Position numbers and translations under genes: made by a program. The notes beneath the pieces were generated by a model. The model did not search any database. It was not told the origin of the DNA and saw nothing but the letters and a program-made list of their open reading frames with translations. This document shows positions 1 through 9,555 of a DNA stretch of 64,000 nucleotides, one piece after another. Origin of the DNA: an uncultured Pseudomonadota bacterium (GTDB taxonomy: Bacteria > Pseudomonadota > Alphaproteobacteria > RF32 > CAG-239); NCBI GenBank assembly GCA_902494875.1, contig CABUUO010000001.1, positions 248,001-312,000 on the forward strand, read 5' to 3'. Numbering within the stretch: the first letter of the stretch is position 1; the number at the start of each line of letters is the position of its first letter.

Positions 1-2
1 AT

Positions 3-680
3 GAGCCCATGCGTATTCCGTGTCTCGCAACGAGCAAAGCACAGCACATTGACATTTATGCGATGAAAAATATGCTGTATTCAATGCAGCAGGCCAATCA
101 CCTGAGAAAACTGTATCAACAGAAAAAAAACATAAAATACGATATTGTTATCTGCATCCGCCCTGACATATATCTGAAGAGTCCCATCCCCCTTGATTTG
201 TTTTTATCCGAAATGTCCGTTTTGGGCGCATCACTAAAAAACAAACGTTTTTGCGCTGTTAATTATAATAAGCGGCAAAAAAATTATATTTTAAGTACCG
301 ATTTGGCCAGTGACATTATAACCTTTGCAGAACAGGACACTATGGATGCCATTATATCGGCTCTGTCACAAATTGACTTTGTCAAAGAACAAAAACGGTT
401 TTGGAATCCGGAAAGTTTTTATTCTGCCGTTTTGGAAGAACACGGCATTTCGTCGTATGCCATTACCTATAATTATCGGGACAACTGGGAAATTATGCGT
501 CCCATATATTTAAAATCTTTGAATGTTCGGCGGCTGCGTAAAAAAATCATTAAAATTCATATCAACAAGCGGGAGCTGCGCGTTTTTTTATTTAATTTCA
601 TTCCCAAAGAAGTTTTTAATTTTGAAGCCGTTTTTTTTGAGAAATTTACAATACAATTTTGCATAGGAATTCCGAAATGA
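3..680 (+). CDS. Glycosyltransferase-like protein of surface glycan locus (5' end probably outside window)
   Basis: The reading frame is open from the left edge, so the N-terminus is probably missing; the first ATG (base 9) has no visible ribosome binding site. About 225 residues are visible. The stretch IVICIRPDIYL near residue 45-55 resembles the R-x-D core seen in the two WavE-type proteins further down this locus (RFRTDF and RSDF), which suggests a related sugar-transfer enzyme. The C-terminal part is basic and hydrophobic (many Lys, Arg, Phe), as in membrane-associated glycan enzymes. Its stop overlaps the next start in an ATGA, so it is cotranscribed with the nucleotidyltransferase/kinase gene. 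Family assignment is tentative. Confidence 0.6.
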   Translation, partial: EPMRIPCLATSKAQHIDIYAMKNMLYSMQQANHLRKLYQQKKNIKYDIVICIRPDIYLKSPIPLDLFLSEMSVLGASLKNKRFCAVNYNKRQKNYILSTDLASDIITFAEQDTMDAIISALSQIDFVKEQKRFWNPESFYSAVLEEHGISSYAITYNYRDNWEIMRPIYLKSLNVRRLRKKIIKIHINKRELRVFLFNFIPKEVFNFEAVFFEKFTIQFCIGIPK

Positions 681-2302
681 CAAATACCATCATTTTATCT
701 GCAGGAAAATTTAACCCCAAGAACATTTCAGCCGGCATGATCAGCGATCCCGGTTTGTTGCCAATCAGAGGTAAACCAGCTATCAACTGGTGCATAGACT
801 CTGCAATGAAAAACGGAGCTGAGAATATTAAAATTATTCTCAGAGAAAGCAATACGCGCCTCAGCCGCTTTCTAGGATACAGTTACCCCGAAGTTCAGCA
901 GTATTTCATTGACAGCAACTCTGACTTTTCATCATCCGTATTGAACATTTTATCCGATTGCGACGAAAACCAGCCCACACAAATTATTCTCGGAGACACG
1001 CTTATTGACGAACCGTTTCCGGATGAGGCCGATGTTTTCTTATCTTCACCAAACATCAAAGCTTCCAAGCAATGGTGTCTGGTTACGAAAGACGATCAAA
1101 ACCATATTGAAAGAATATATAACAAAGAACGTGACATATCTATTGCCGGCAAAGAGGCCTTGGTTGGTTATTATAAATTTTCAGACACAGCCCTGTTAAA
1201 GAAACTCACCGCTCTGGAGTTAAAATCACCAAATTGCAGTTTTATTAACATTTTGCTCAATTATAACCGCAAACATCCGATTGTTATTAAAACGACGCAG
1301 AGATGGTTCGACTTCGGCCATATCAGCGGCGCGGTTCAGGCCAGATTGGGATTGTTCAGCGCTAGGGAATTCAATTCGCTCAAAGTTGATGCCGTACGCG
1401 GAACCATTACCAAAATATCAAAGAAAAAACAAAAGCTTTTGGATGAGGCAAACTGGTATCAAAAACTTCCGGCGGACGTATCGTGTTACGCTCCCCGGGT
1501 TTTCAATGTTACCGAAACAGATGAACTTGCCAGCGTAGAAATGGAGCTTTACGGCTATGCCAATTTAGCAGAAACTTTTATTTACGGTTCCAACAATCTG
1601 GAAGACTGGTACAACATTATTGAAGCGTTGTTAAAGGTGCATAAAGTCTTTGAAAATTATACCGAACCACAAAACAAAGAAGAGCTGGAAGAAATTTACC
1701 GCAGCAAAACCCGGCAAAGAATAAATGACATTCAGAACAAAAATCCTGAAATTGCCAAAATGATGCAAAGCGATTATTTATCCATCAATAATGTTCATTA
1801 TAAAAATTATCCTTTGTTGAAAAAAAGCCTAGATAAAGAAATTGATGCTCTGACAAACTATCCCAAAAGGACAATTGTCCATGGAGACTATTGTTTTTCC
1901 AATATTTTATTTGACCCGATGCATTATATTTTCAAACTGATTGATCCCCGCGGCAGATTCAAAACGCAAAGTATTTACGGAGATCCCCGTTATGATATTG
2001 CAAAACTTCGCCACAGCATCGTCGGACTGTATGATTTTATAGTCGCCGGATTATACAAATTGAAAATTGCGGCTCCGGACGTATATGAATTTCAAATTTC
2101 TACGCCGATTTTAACTGAAAAGCTCGAACCTTTCTTTGACGAACTGGTTGTTGAATACGGATATGACCGCAGAGAAATAAAACTTATTGAGGCTCTGCTC
2201 TTTTTAACCATGATTCCTCTGCATGCCGACGACGTTAACAGACAAAAAGCTTTTTACCTTACTGCAATTCAAAAACTAAACGAGGTTTTATATGATGAAT
2301 AA
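677..2302 (+). CDS. Bifunctional nucleotidyltransferase / small-molecule kinase (LicC-LicA-like fusion)
   Basis: The N-terminal ~230 residues look like a sugar- or phosphoalcohol-nucleotidyltransferase: TIILSAGK at the start, then LLPIRGKPAINW. The C-terminal ~300 residues carry the choline/aminoglycoside kinase signature HGDYCFSNILFD followed by LIDPRGRF (Brenner-type H-G-D-x4-N and D-x-x-G). A cytidylyltransferase joined to a kinase could phosphorylate a small alcohol and activate it as an NDP derivative for attachment to a surface glycan; that role is inferred, and the substrate is unknown. The start is the ATG at 677, which overlaps the upstream stop and has AGGAA just before it, rather than the in-frame TTG at 659. 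It overlaps the next gene by 11 bases, so translation is coupled. Confidence 0.75.
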   Translation: MTNTIILSAGKFNPKNISAGMISDPGLLPIRGKPAINWCIDSAMKNGAENIKIILRESNTRLSRFLGYSYPEVQQYFIDSNSDFSSSVLNILSDCDENQPTQIILGDTLIDEPFPDEADVFLSSPNIKASKQWCLVTKDDQNHIERIYNKERDISIAGKEALVGYYKFSDTALLKKLTALELKSPNCSFINILLNYNRKHPIVIKTTQRWFDFGHISGAVQARLGLFSAREFNSLKVDAVRGTITKISKKKQKLLDEANWYQKLPADVSCYAPRVFNVTETDELASVEMELYGYANLAETFIYGSNNLEDWYNIIEALLKVHKVFENYTEPQNKEELEEIYRSKTRQRINDIQNKNPEIAKMMQSDYLSINNVHYKNYPLLKKSLDKEIDALTNYPKRTIVHGDYCFSNILFDPMHYIFKLIDPRGRFKTQSIYGDPRYDIAKLRHSIVGLYDFIVAGLYKLKIAAPDVYEFQISTPILTEKLEPFFDELVVEYGYDRREIKLIEALLFLTMIPLHADDVNRQKAFYLTAIQKLNEVLYDE

Positions 2303-2678
2303 TGAAAAAAAGTTGAGAATATGCATAGATCTTGACGGAACAATCTGCGAGATCAGAAAAGATCCTCAAACTTATGCCGACGTTAAGGCCAAGCCCGGTG
2401 CCAAAGAACGTATTCATGCGTTAAGGGCCGCCGGCCATACCGTTATTATCAATACTGCACGCAATATGGGATCAACCGGACATAATGTCGGCAAGGCTCT
2501 AAAAAATGTCGGTAAGATGACTTTTGAATGGTTAGAGAAAAACGGAATTGAATATGACGAGATATTTTTCGGCAAACCTAATGCAGATATTACCATTGAT
2601 GACCGAGTTGTCCGTTTTGAAGACAACTGGGAAGAAATGACAGAAGATGTGTTAAATAAAGCTGCAAAAGCGAAATAG
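2292..2678 (+). CDS. HAD-superfamily hydrolase, capsule-type
   Basis: A small (128 aa) HAD protein with the nucleophile motif CIDLDGTIC near the N-terminus and a C-terminal acidic motif ITIDDRVVRF, giving the D-x-D...D-D set expected for a phosphatase. The middle part (INTARNMGSTGHNVGKA) and the ending EWLEKNGIEYDEIFFGKP are typical of small HAD proteins annotated as capsular biosynthesis proteins. It starts inside the upstream gene (ATGATG at 2292) and lies 8 bases before the next. Its place between two nucleotidyltransferase genes suggests that it removes a phosphate from an intermediate of the same activated building block. Substrate unknown. Confidence 0.8.
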   Translation: MMNNEKKLRICIDLDGTICEIRKDPQTYADVKAKPGAKERIHALRAAGHTVIINTARNMGSTGHNVGKALKNVGKMTFEWLEKNGIEYDEIFFGKPNADITIDDRVVRFEDNWEEMTEDVLNKAAKAK

Positions 2679-2686
2679 GTGTTAAA

Positions 2687-3406
2687 ATGTTAAATATTGT
2701 AATTCCGATGGCCGGTGCCGGCAGCCGTTTCAAAGCGCAAGGCTATGATTTGCCCAAGCCGTTTATTGACATTAACGGCAAAATGATGATTGAGCATGTT
2801 CTTGACGGTATAAACTATCCGAACGCACACTATACCCTGATTATTCAAAAGCAATTTGAAACAGAAAATCGTGACCAGTTGGAAAAACTTTCCAAACACT
2901 ATCATGTTGCGTTTCTTTCTGTTGACAAACTGACACAAGGAGCTTGCTGCACGGCTCTGGCCAGCCATGAAATCATCAACAACAATCTTCCCGTTATTTT
3001 TGCAGATTCTGATAATATTTTTGATAATCTGGCCTTTCAAAATTTTGTCAAAGACTGTTTGGATCGGAAGCTCGACGGCAGTCTGCTTACATTTAACACG
3101 CAAGAGGCTTGTTTTTCTTTTGTGGAAACGGATGAGAACGGCTATGCCCTGCGAACAAAAGAAAAAGAAGTTATCTCCAATCATGCAATTACGGGAGTTT
3201 ATATGTTTCGCCGCGGAGCCGATTTTGTAAAAAACGCTATAGACATGATGATATACGGCGATAAGGCAAAAAATGAATATTACATGAGCAATGTCTATAA
3301 TCACGCAATAAAAAACGGAGCTCAAATAGGCATTTATGACATTCATGTTCAAGACTGGGCGTGTGTCGGCACCCCCGAACAATTGAAAAAATATCTGGGA
3401 GACTGA
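2687..3406 (+). CDS. Sugar-phosphate nucleotidyltransferase family protein
   Basis: A 239-residue protein beginning LNIVIPMAGAGSRF, followed by LPKPFIDINGK: the glycine-rich nucleotide-binding loop and the K-P-x-hydrophobic motif of the NTP_transferase fold. FADSDNIF near residue 105 is the usual metal-binding aspartate region. It is single-domain and lacks the left-handed helix extension of GlmU- or RmlA-type enzymes, so it resembles the small capsule nucleotidyltransferases. It probably makes an NDP-sugar or NDP-alcohol together with the two preceding genes. The next ATG follows its stop after one base, so the operon continues into the phase-variable gene. Confidence 0.8.
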   Translation: MLNIVIPMAGAGSRFKAQGYDLPKPFIDINGKMMIEHVLDGINYPNAHYTLIIQKQFETENRDQLEKLSKHYHVAFLSVDKLTQGACCTALASHEIINNNLPVIFADSDNIFDNLAFQNFVKDCLDRKLDGSLLTFNTQEACFSFVETDENGYALRTKEKEVISNHAITGVYMFRRGADFVKNAIDMMIYGDKAKNEYYMSNVYNHAIKNGAQIGIYDIHVQDWACVGTPEQLKKYLGD

Positions 3407-3407
3407 A

Positions 3408-5383
3408 ATGCATAGTACCCTCTCCGAAACCCATTTGTTCATTCTTTGGCCGAACGGAAGACAAAAAGAAAAAGAAGTTATGGAAATTGTAAAGAAAAAT
3501 TTCCAGATTTTGAAGCTTTATGAAATATTATGGTCGCAAGATAAAATTTTAGATAACTACACTTCCTTTTACGGCTTTGACCACTCTCAAAACCACAACA
3601 TAATCAATGAGCGAGGGGGGGGTATTTTCTACTTATGATTGTTAGAGACAATAATCCAAAGTACGAAAACAGAATGACTTCAAAAGGAATGGTTCCTGTT
3701 AACATTAATACATCAGATGTTAAATCATATATCAGAAATGTTATTTTTCAGGGAATAAACCTGCTTCATGGAACCAACTCTGAAGAAGAAACCAGACATG
3801 ACTTAGCTCTGTTACTGGGACGCAGCCTTTCTGACTTTTTAAAAGAAACCAAACTTGATGGGGCATTAGAAAAATTATCTCAAAATCTTCCGGCAGTAGA
3901 CGGATGGAAAAGTCTTTCTCAGGTATTTTATATTCTTAATGAAACATGCAGATACGCTGTTTTGAGAGGTTTTGAAAAACTTCCAGGCAATTTTACTCCT
4001 TTTGACGGGGATATCGATCTTTTGATTGAAGACCCTCAGTGCTTTACTTATACCTTAATGTCAGCCCAGTCTGACGGTTCCAATGATTTCGCTTTTGCCA
4101 ATTTAGTAAAAGTTAAAGACAGTATTTTCAGTTTTCATACCAAATATATAGGCGACGGTTATTATGACACCCGGATGTCGCAAAAAATTATTGACACGAG
4201 ACAAAAAAATAAAGCAGGCATTTATATTCCGTCTGATGAAATGTATTTTTACGAACTTTTATACCATGGCATTATACATAAAACCAATTATTTAAAATAT
4301 GCTGACATTTTTAAAACCTTGGCTTCAGAATTAAAAATAGAAAAATTTAACCTAGAGTTTTCTTATTTAAAAAAACTGATAAATACGTGGCTGAAAAACA
4401 ACAATTACAAATGCCCTCTTCATTTAGACCATACGAGAAGCAGGCATAATGAGAACATATCCGAAAAAAAACTGATAAAAGATATTCCCGATATATATAT
4501 TTATCAAAATCATACGGATACAATCATCTTCAGTTCTTTATTAATAGCACGGCATCCGGGCCTAGCCTCCAGATATACAAAAATATGCGGTCCTTATCAT
4601 AATTGGCAGCAGCATCTCTTGTCTCCGGAACATAAACTTTACAAAGAGATGTCTCGTAAGGCGGCAAAGGGACAAATTGCCTGGATTTTCAAAAAAAGAT
4701 TTGGCCGGATAATGTTGACGACATTGACGGTAAAATCCGGAGAAACCATTTTTACCAGAAAGATATTAGGAACCCCGCAAGATATTGAATCTCCATATCT
4801 GATTGTCACGGCAGATAAAAAAAGGAAATTTATTGCCGGAAACAACGTAGGAAATATCTTAAGTTCAATAAAAGATTCAAATATTCTCAAGATAGAACTG
4901 GAGAAATTCGTTGGTGAAGTTTTTTCGCAGTATCGTACCGGCAATGCTGCTTTATTGCAGCCAAACGCATGGGATGCCGTACCTCATAATTGCATTTTAA
5001 CCAATGAAAACAATTATTGTTTTTTTGATTTTGAGTATTCATTAAAACACGGCGTTGACAAGTCATATATGCTATGGAGAATTATCCGTCATACCAATAT
5101 GATAATACAAGACAAATTTTCTCTATATGATGAATTCTGCAAAAAGTTTAATCTTGAAAATAAGTTTTTCTGGTGTGAATTTCTGGATGCTAAAATTCAT
5201 GAAAGGCTCTTAGACGCATACTCTATGCCTCCGAGTTTTATTAATAAAATAAAAAAGTTTTTAATTAATCTGACGGTTACACCAATCGCTCAAAAAAATT
5301 TACGAGATAAATACAGAAAAAAACTGGAACGTCATTTTCTTTTTTTCAACCAAAAATTATGGAAAAGATATTTTATTAACTAG
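3408..5383 (+). CDS. Phase-variable glycan gene, frame broken at G8 tract (out of frame here)
   Basis: Two overlapping frames belong to one gene. The first (3408-3638, 76 aa) ends just after eight G residues at 3615-3622. The second (3635-5383) carries the rest. Adding one G joins them without a stop into a 658-residue protein; removing one G does not. The joined protein has a nucleotidyltransferase-like motif FDGDIDLLIED about one third of the way in, and a kinase-like VPHNCIL...FFDFEY pattern near residue 520. I recognise no precise family; transfer of a phospho-substituent to glycan is a guess. It lies directly between the nucleotidyltransferase and acyltransferase genes in the same operon. 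A homopolymer sequencing error is the alternative to phase variation. Confidence 0.65.
3615..3622 (+). repeat. G8 homopolymer tract inside coding region
   Basis: Eight consecutive G residues within the gene at 3408-5383. The current length puts the second part out of frame; nine (or six) G would restore it. This is the classic layout of a slipped-strand contingency locus. Confidence 0.9.
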
Positions 5384-5399
5384 CAAATGAGAGGTTTTA

Positions 5400-6217
5400 A
5401 TGAATAAAAATAAAATTTATAATAAGCTTATAAAGTTATTATCTTATTTCATTCCGCTGTCAAATAACAGAAAAAACTTTCGTAAAAAATTTCTAAAAAA
5501 CAACATTTGTGCTGATGTTTCTTCCAGTATAGTAAATTATGGTCATAACAACATTGTAAAATTAATTCTGGAAAATGGTGAAGAAATTATAAATCCTGCT
5601 ATTTCTGGCCTAAAAATCATATTTTACGGAAATAATAATCTGGTTGTCTTGCATTCTCCAATTCAATTTCGGGCATCTACATTTGAGATGCAGTCTGATT
5701 CTTTGATTAACATACAAAAAAGCAAATATTTTTTATGTAATCTAAATATTTCTCCTATGAACAATAATACACTATTAATAGGCAGAGATTTTTCCTGTTC
5801 ATCTGTTAATATCCGTTTACATGATGAACCCAAGCTTACTGTTAAAATAGGCGATGATTGTATGTTTTCTCATGATATTGAAATTCGTTCGAGTGATGGG
5901 CATACAATATTAAACAGAAAGACAAAAGAGATATTAAATCCAGCAACAGACATTAAAATTGGCAACCATGTTTGGATTGGCATGAGATGTATTTTATTAA
6001 AAAATACACAAATTCCAGATCATTCTATACTCGGCGCTAATTCTCTCATAAATAAATCTTTTTCCGCCTCACACAACCGGGGGGGGTGGTTATTGCAGGG
6101 ATACCCGCCAAGATTGTCAAGAACGATATTGTTTGGCTTAGGCACAGTACAAATCTAGCCTCTGAAGAAATTATAGACGATTTCTACAAAGAATATAAAA
6201 TTAATATGAAGGAATAA
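5400..6217 (+). CDS. Phase-variable hexapeptide-repeat acyltransferase, C-terminus out of frame at G8 tract
   Basis: A sugar O-acetyltransferase-like left-handed beta-helix protein: IKIGNHVWIGMRCILLKN and IPDHSILGANSL are hexapeptide-repeat turns, and GDDCMFSHDIEIRSSDGH holds the catalytic-type histidine. After the G8 run at 6079-6086 the frame reads a non-family tail and stops at 6158. Adding one G gives VVIAGIPAKIV, the standard ending of this family, and the frame then runs to a stop at 6217, four bases before the next start. The gene is therefore read as 272 residues in the ON state. The expected effect is switchable O-acetylation of the surface glycan, with the current sequence OFF or carrying a non-native C-terminus. 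Confidence 0.8.
6079..6086 (+). repeat. G8 homopolymer tract inside acyltransferase gene
   Basis: Eight consecutive G residues near the 3' end of the acyltransferase gene. One extra G restores the family-typical C-terminal motif, so tract length decides whether the normal C-terminus is made. Confidence 0.92.
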
Positions 6218-6221
6218 TAGT

Positions 6222-7442
6222 ATGAAGACGCTACAGAAAGCTATAATTACGCCAACTTTTTCAGGACATTTTGGTTATATAAAAAACTATTTAAAAAGTT
6301 TCGATCGTTATCTTATAGATCGTGATTTTCCAATATTTTTTATTATAAATAAAAATGAAAACAGTATTTTTTCTCCTATTATCCAAAAGTACCGTAATCG
6401 TTTAAATTTAAATGTAATTTTTCTTGATGATATTTTTGAACATTTCAAAATTGACGAAACACCGGAAGAAGCCTTAAGCAAATATGGACGTTTATCTTTT
6501 CAAACATTAAAAAAATTTTACGGGGCATTATACGTTAATGCTAAAGAATTTTTATTTCTTGATTCAGAGAGTATGTTAATAAAACCAACGAACATATCTC
6601 TGCTTTTCGATGATTATTTTAAAAAACCAACATTTTTTATTTCTCGAATATCTGAGAGGGCTCAAGGCTTCAAAGAAAACTTTACATATGAATTTTTAAA
6701 TGCGGTTACAAACCTTTTAGGAAAAAAACCAGAGTACTGGAGTATTGAATCTTATGAATGGTTTTATAAACTAGACATATTGAAAGATCTGATAAATGAT
6801 TTGGGAACACCTATCGAAATTGTAAAGAACTATAAAATGCCCGGTAAGTTTCCAAATATCGAAGGAATTCTGGAAGCTCTTCTTTATTATCAATATATTT
6901 TATACCACAATGACAAATACGGCTATACAATCAAAATAATAGAAGATGAGCTCAGAGAAGCTCTGGGAGATAATAACTATAAGAGATTCCGTCAGTATTT
7001 TGACAAATCGCCCTTTTTTATATGTGGCGTTTTAGAAACGGCAATGTTTTTTATCGATAAGGACAATGCTGATGGTTTCATTCATTTCCTAAACAAATAT
7101 AAAATCCGTTTATTACGTGTAGAAGATCCTAAAATTAACAATGCAACGGCCCAAATAAAAATAATTAAGAATACGGGAATTCATATTTGTCCATCTTCTC
7201 AGAACCATATCTTTGGAATAAACAGTACAATAAAAAAACGTTTCAATATACTGATAGGAAATAACAGAAATATTCAAAAACTGAAAAAACATTTTACTAA
7301 ATTTGCCAAACCATTCATTTTTATTTGCAAGCCATTTCTGGCTACGATTAAATGGATGTTTGAAATTATTCCCATTTGCATTTATTCATTGAAATCATTG
7401 AATATCGTTTTGAAAAATCTAAAAAATATATTGTTTGGGTGA
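6222..7442 (+). CDS. Probable glycosyltransferase of surface glycan locus
   Basis: A 406-residue protein of AT-rich codon use. It opens KAIITPTFSGHFGYIKNYL, the kind of beta-strand/loop seen at the donor site of GT-A enzymes, and has EFLFLDSESMLI near residue 110, which matches the acidic D-x-E/D metal site of such enzymes. The C-terminal ~60 residues are hydrophobic and basic (FIFICKPFLATIKWMF) and may attach it to the membrane. It starts four bases after the ON-frame stop of the acyltransferase and is followed nine bases later by a WavE-type gene. The exact family and the sugar are not known to me. Confidence 0.6.
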   Translation: MKTLQKAIITPTFSGHFGYIKNYLKSFDRYLIDRDFPIFFIINKNENSIFSPIIQKYRNRLNLNVIFLDDIFEHFKIDETPEEALSKYGRLSFQTLKKFYGALYVNAKEFLFLDSESMLIKPTNISLLFDDYFKKPTFFISRISERAQGFKENFTYEFLNAVTNLLGKKPEYWSIESYEWFYKLDILKDLINDLGTPIEIVKNYKMPGKFPNIEGILEALLYYQYILYHNDKYGYTIKIIEDELREALGDNNYKRFRQYFDKSPFFICGVLETAMFFIDKDNADGFIHFLNKYKIRLLRVEDPKINNATAQIKIIKNTGIHICPSSQNHIFGINSTIKKRFNILIGNNRNIQKLKKHFTKFAKPFIFICKPFLATIKWMFEIIPICIYSLKSLNIVLKNLKNILFG

Positions 7443-7451
7443 TTTGCAAAA

Positions 7452-8549
7452 ATGACTAATATACAAAAATCAGACATCACATTCATATGCAGCGGCAAGA
7501 TATTTGCAGGAAAAAAATTTAATACTCTTGCATCAATAAAATCCGTAAAAAAATATTTTCCTGAATCCAAGATAATTCTTTCGACATGGGAAGGAGAAAA
7601 TATTGAGCCTTTTGAAAAATTCTGTGATTTAATAATATTAAATCCATGCATGGAAATGAAATATCATACTTGTTTGGAATCATGTTCTTGGTACCCTAAA
7701 TTGAATTCTTATGATTTGCAGCAAAAGAGCGTCAATGCCGCATTACGACAATGTAAAACTAAATATGCCGTTCGGTTCAGAACCGATTTTGTTCTTAAAA
7801 ATGACAACTTTTTAAAAAAGTACATTGAATTTGAAAATATCTTTGATCGGTTTGTACCTGAATATAAAATATTTCAGAACAAAGTTCTGATTCATCAAAC
7901 CGGAACAATTTCTCCTTATACCAAAGATGTTCCGATGCTTCATCATCCTTCAGAATTATTCCATTTTGGTCTAACTGAGGATTTATTGAAAATATGGACC
8001 GGAAAGAATATGCCAGAAAAGATTGCAGATTACTTTCATGATGAAAACCATAATGAGAGCAATCCGTGTCTTTTTAATCATAGATATACACCAGAACAGT
8101 ATATTTGGTTAAAAATGCTTGATGATTCCGGTGTCGGCTACGAAAAACCGGACTATTATCTTTCCTTTTCCGAAAAAATGAGACAAGAACAAGACAGGCT
8201 TTTCATTTCTAATTTCATTATTCTTGATGCGCAAGGCTTGGGAATATCATCGAAATTTGATGAAAAATTGAAACATGTACAACATCGTTTTTATGACTTA
8301 GAGACTTACATTAAGCAGTATCAAAAATATATTGTCTCCACTCCTGATAAAACGCTCTTGTTAAACCAATTAACTTTACAATGCAAAATAAAAAGCTATT
8401 GGAAAAAATTGCATAAACACGGAGATCGGATTGCCTATCCCTTAAAGTCTGCTTTACGATGGTTTTCTGAAATTTTTTCCTTTTTCAGCTATTCACTAAA
8501 ATTGATCTCGCTGTATCTTAAACTCTTTTTGTCAAAGTTGAGATTCTAA
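7452..8549 (+). CDS. WavE-type lipopolysaccharide/capsule synthesis protein
   Basis: A 365-residue protein with the WavE-like layout: an N-terminal strand DITFICSGKIF, ILSTWEGENIEPFEKFCDLII, then KTKYAVRFRTDFVLKN with the conserved R-x-D, and a later HRYTPEQYIWLKML motif. The same ordered motifs occur in the next gene, so the two are tandem paralogues. WavE proteins belong to lipopolysaccharide-core or surface-glycan clusters and are thought to be glycosyltransferases; the reaction here is not known. The last ~50 residues are hydrophobic and basic. Its stop is directly followed by the next ATG, with no intergenic base. Confidence 0.75.
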   Translation: MTNIQKSDITFICSGKIFAGKKFNTLASIKSVKKYFPESKIILSTWEGENIEPFEKFCDLIILNPCMEMKYHTCLESCSWYPKLNSYDLQQKSVNAALRQCKTKYAVRFRTDFVLKNDNFLKKYIEFENIFDRFVPEYKIFQNKVLIHQTGTISPYTKDVPMLHHPSELFHFGLTEDLLKIWTGKNMPEKIADYFHDENHNESNPCLFNHRYTPEQYIWLKMLDDSGVGYEKPDYYLSFSEKMRQEQDRLFISNFIILDAQGLGISSKFDEKLKHVQHRFYDLETYIKQYQKYIVSTPDKTLLLNQLTLQCKIKSYWKKLHKHGDRIAYPLKSALRWFSEIFSFFSYSLKLISLYLKLFLSKLRF

Positions 8550-9554
8550 ATGTTTGATAAAAAAAACATAACAATTTTGATTCAAGGGCCATGGCATGAA
8601 GAAATAACCTCAAAAGTTATTTCTTCTGCCAGGCTATATTTTCCCCAGTCTCCAATTCTTGTTTCGACATGTGATAATATTTCCTCGTCCCATGCCAAAG
8701 ACAATTGCCGTTTCATCGTTTCTCCAGATCCCGGGGCATTTTGTTACCCTAACCATCCTTATGAAAAACCAAACAATATAAATCGTCAGCTTGTTAATAC
8801 GATTAATGGCTTAAAAGAAGTTAAGACTCGTTATACGCTAAAACTTCGTTCCGATTTTATTCTTACGGGAAATTCATTCTTAAATTTTTACGACCGATTT
8901 TTGCCTGCTGATCCTGAATTTCAAATATTTGAACATAAAATTCTTTCATGTTGCTATTTTGCCCGGAACCCAAACAGTAAAATGTGTTTTCCTTATCATA
9001 TTTCTGATTTAGTCCTGTTTGGACAGACAAAAGATTTGCGTAACCTGTTTGACATTCCGTTAATGAATACAAATGACGCTTATTTTGATCCGGCAGGAAA
9101 GCATCCATACCGTTTAATTCCCGAGCAGTATATTTTTATCAACTGTCTGAAAAAGAACGGGAAAAAAGCCGAACTGGAACTGTATAACCAGGCAACGCCG
9201 GAAAATATTGAGGACACGGAGCGCTACTTTGCTTCAAATTTTGTTTTGCTGTCTTTTGAGCAGTTTAACCTGCAATACACAAAAAAAACTTTCGATATGG
9301 CGATTCATCCTAACAGTTTCATTACCTGCTACACGCATTATGACTGGCTGAAACTGTATAAAAAATGGGTTGATCCGGCGGTTGAGCTTCCGAAACGCGA
9401 CGAAGAAAGAGAGAAGCTGAACAAATTCTATAAAACCTACCGAAAATATCGCTTTTTTGCCAATATCATCGCCCTGCCCTTCCGCACCAAAGAAAAGCGC
9501 AAAAAAGTGAGAAACGGAATCTTGGAATATTTTCTGGAGAGAAAGTATAAATAA
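8550..9554 (+). CDS. WavE-type lipopolysaccharide/capsule synthesis protein (tandem paralogue)
   Basis: A 334-residue paralogue of the preceding protein: NITILIQGPWHEE, ILVSTCDN, then TRYTLKLRSDFILTG with the R-x-D core, and RLIPEQYIFINCL matching the later E-Q-Y motif. It is the last gene of the first glycan locus. Downstream come a dispersed hairpin repeat and a strong bidirectional terminator. GC content rises in its second half toward the housekeeping level, so the boundary of the AT-rich island may lie inside it. Confidence 0.75.
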   Translation: MFDKKNITILIQGPWHEEITSKVISSARLYFPQSPILVSTCDNISSSHAKDNCRFIVSPDPGAFCYPNHPYEKPNNINRQLVNTINGLKEVKTRYTLKLRSDFILTGNSFLNFYDRFLPADPEFQIFEHKILSCCYFARNPNSKMCFPYHISDLVLFGQTKDLRNLFDIPLMNTNDAYFDPAGKHPYRLIPEQYIFINCLKKNGKKAELELYNQATPENIEDTERYFASNFVLLSFEQFNLQYTKKTFDMAIHPNSFITCYTHYDWLKLYKKWVDPAVELPKRDEEREKLNKFYKTYRKYRFFANIIALPFRTKEKRKKVRNGILEYFLERKYK

Positions 9555-9555
9555 G

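Noticed and set aside
2690..3442. 250-residue - strand frame opposite the nucleotidyltransferase
   Set aside because: Antisense to a gene with clear motifs and operon context.
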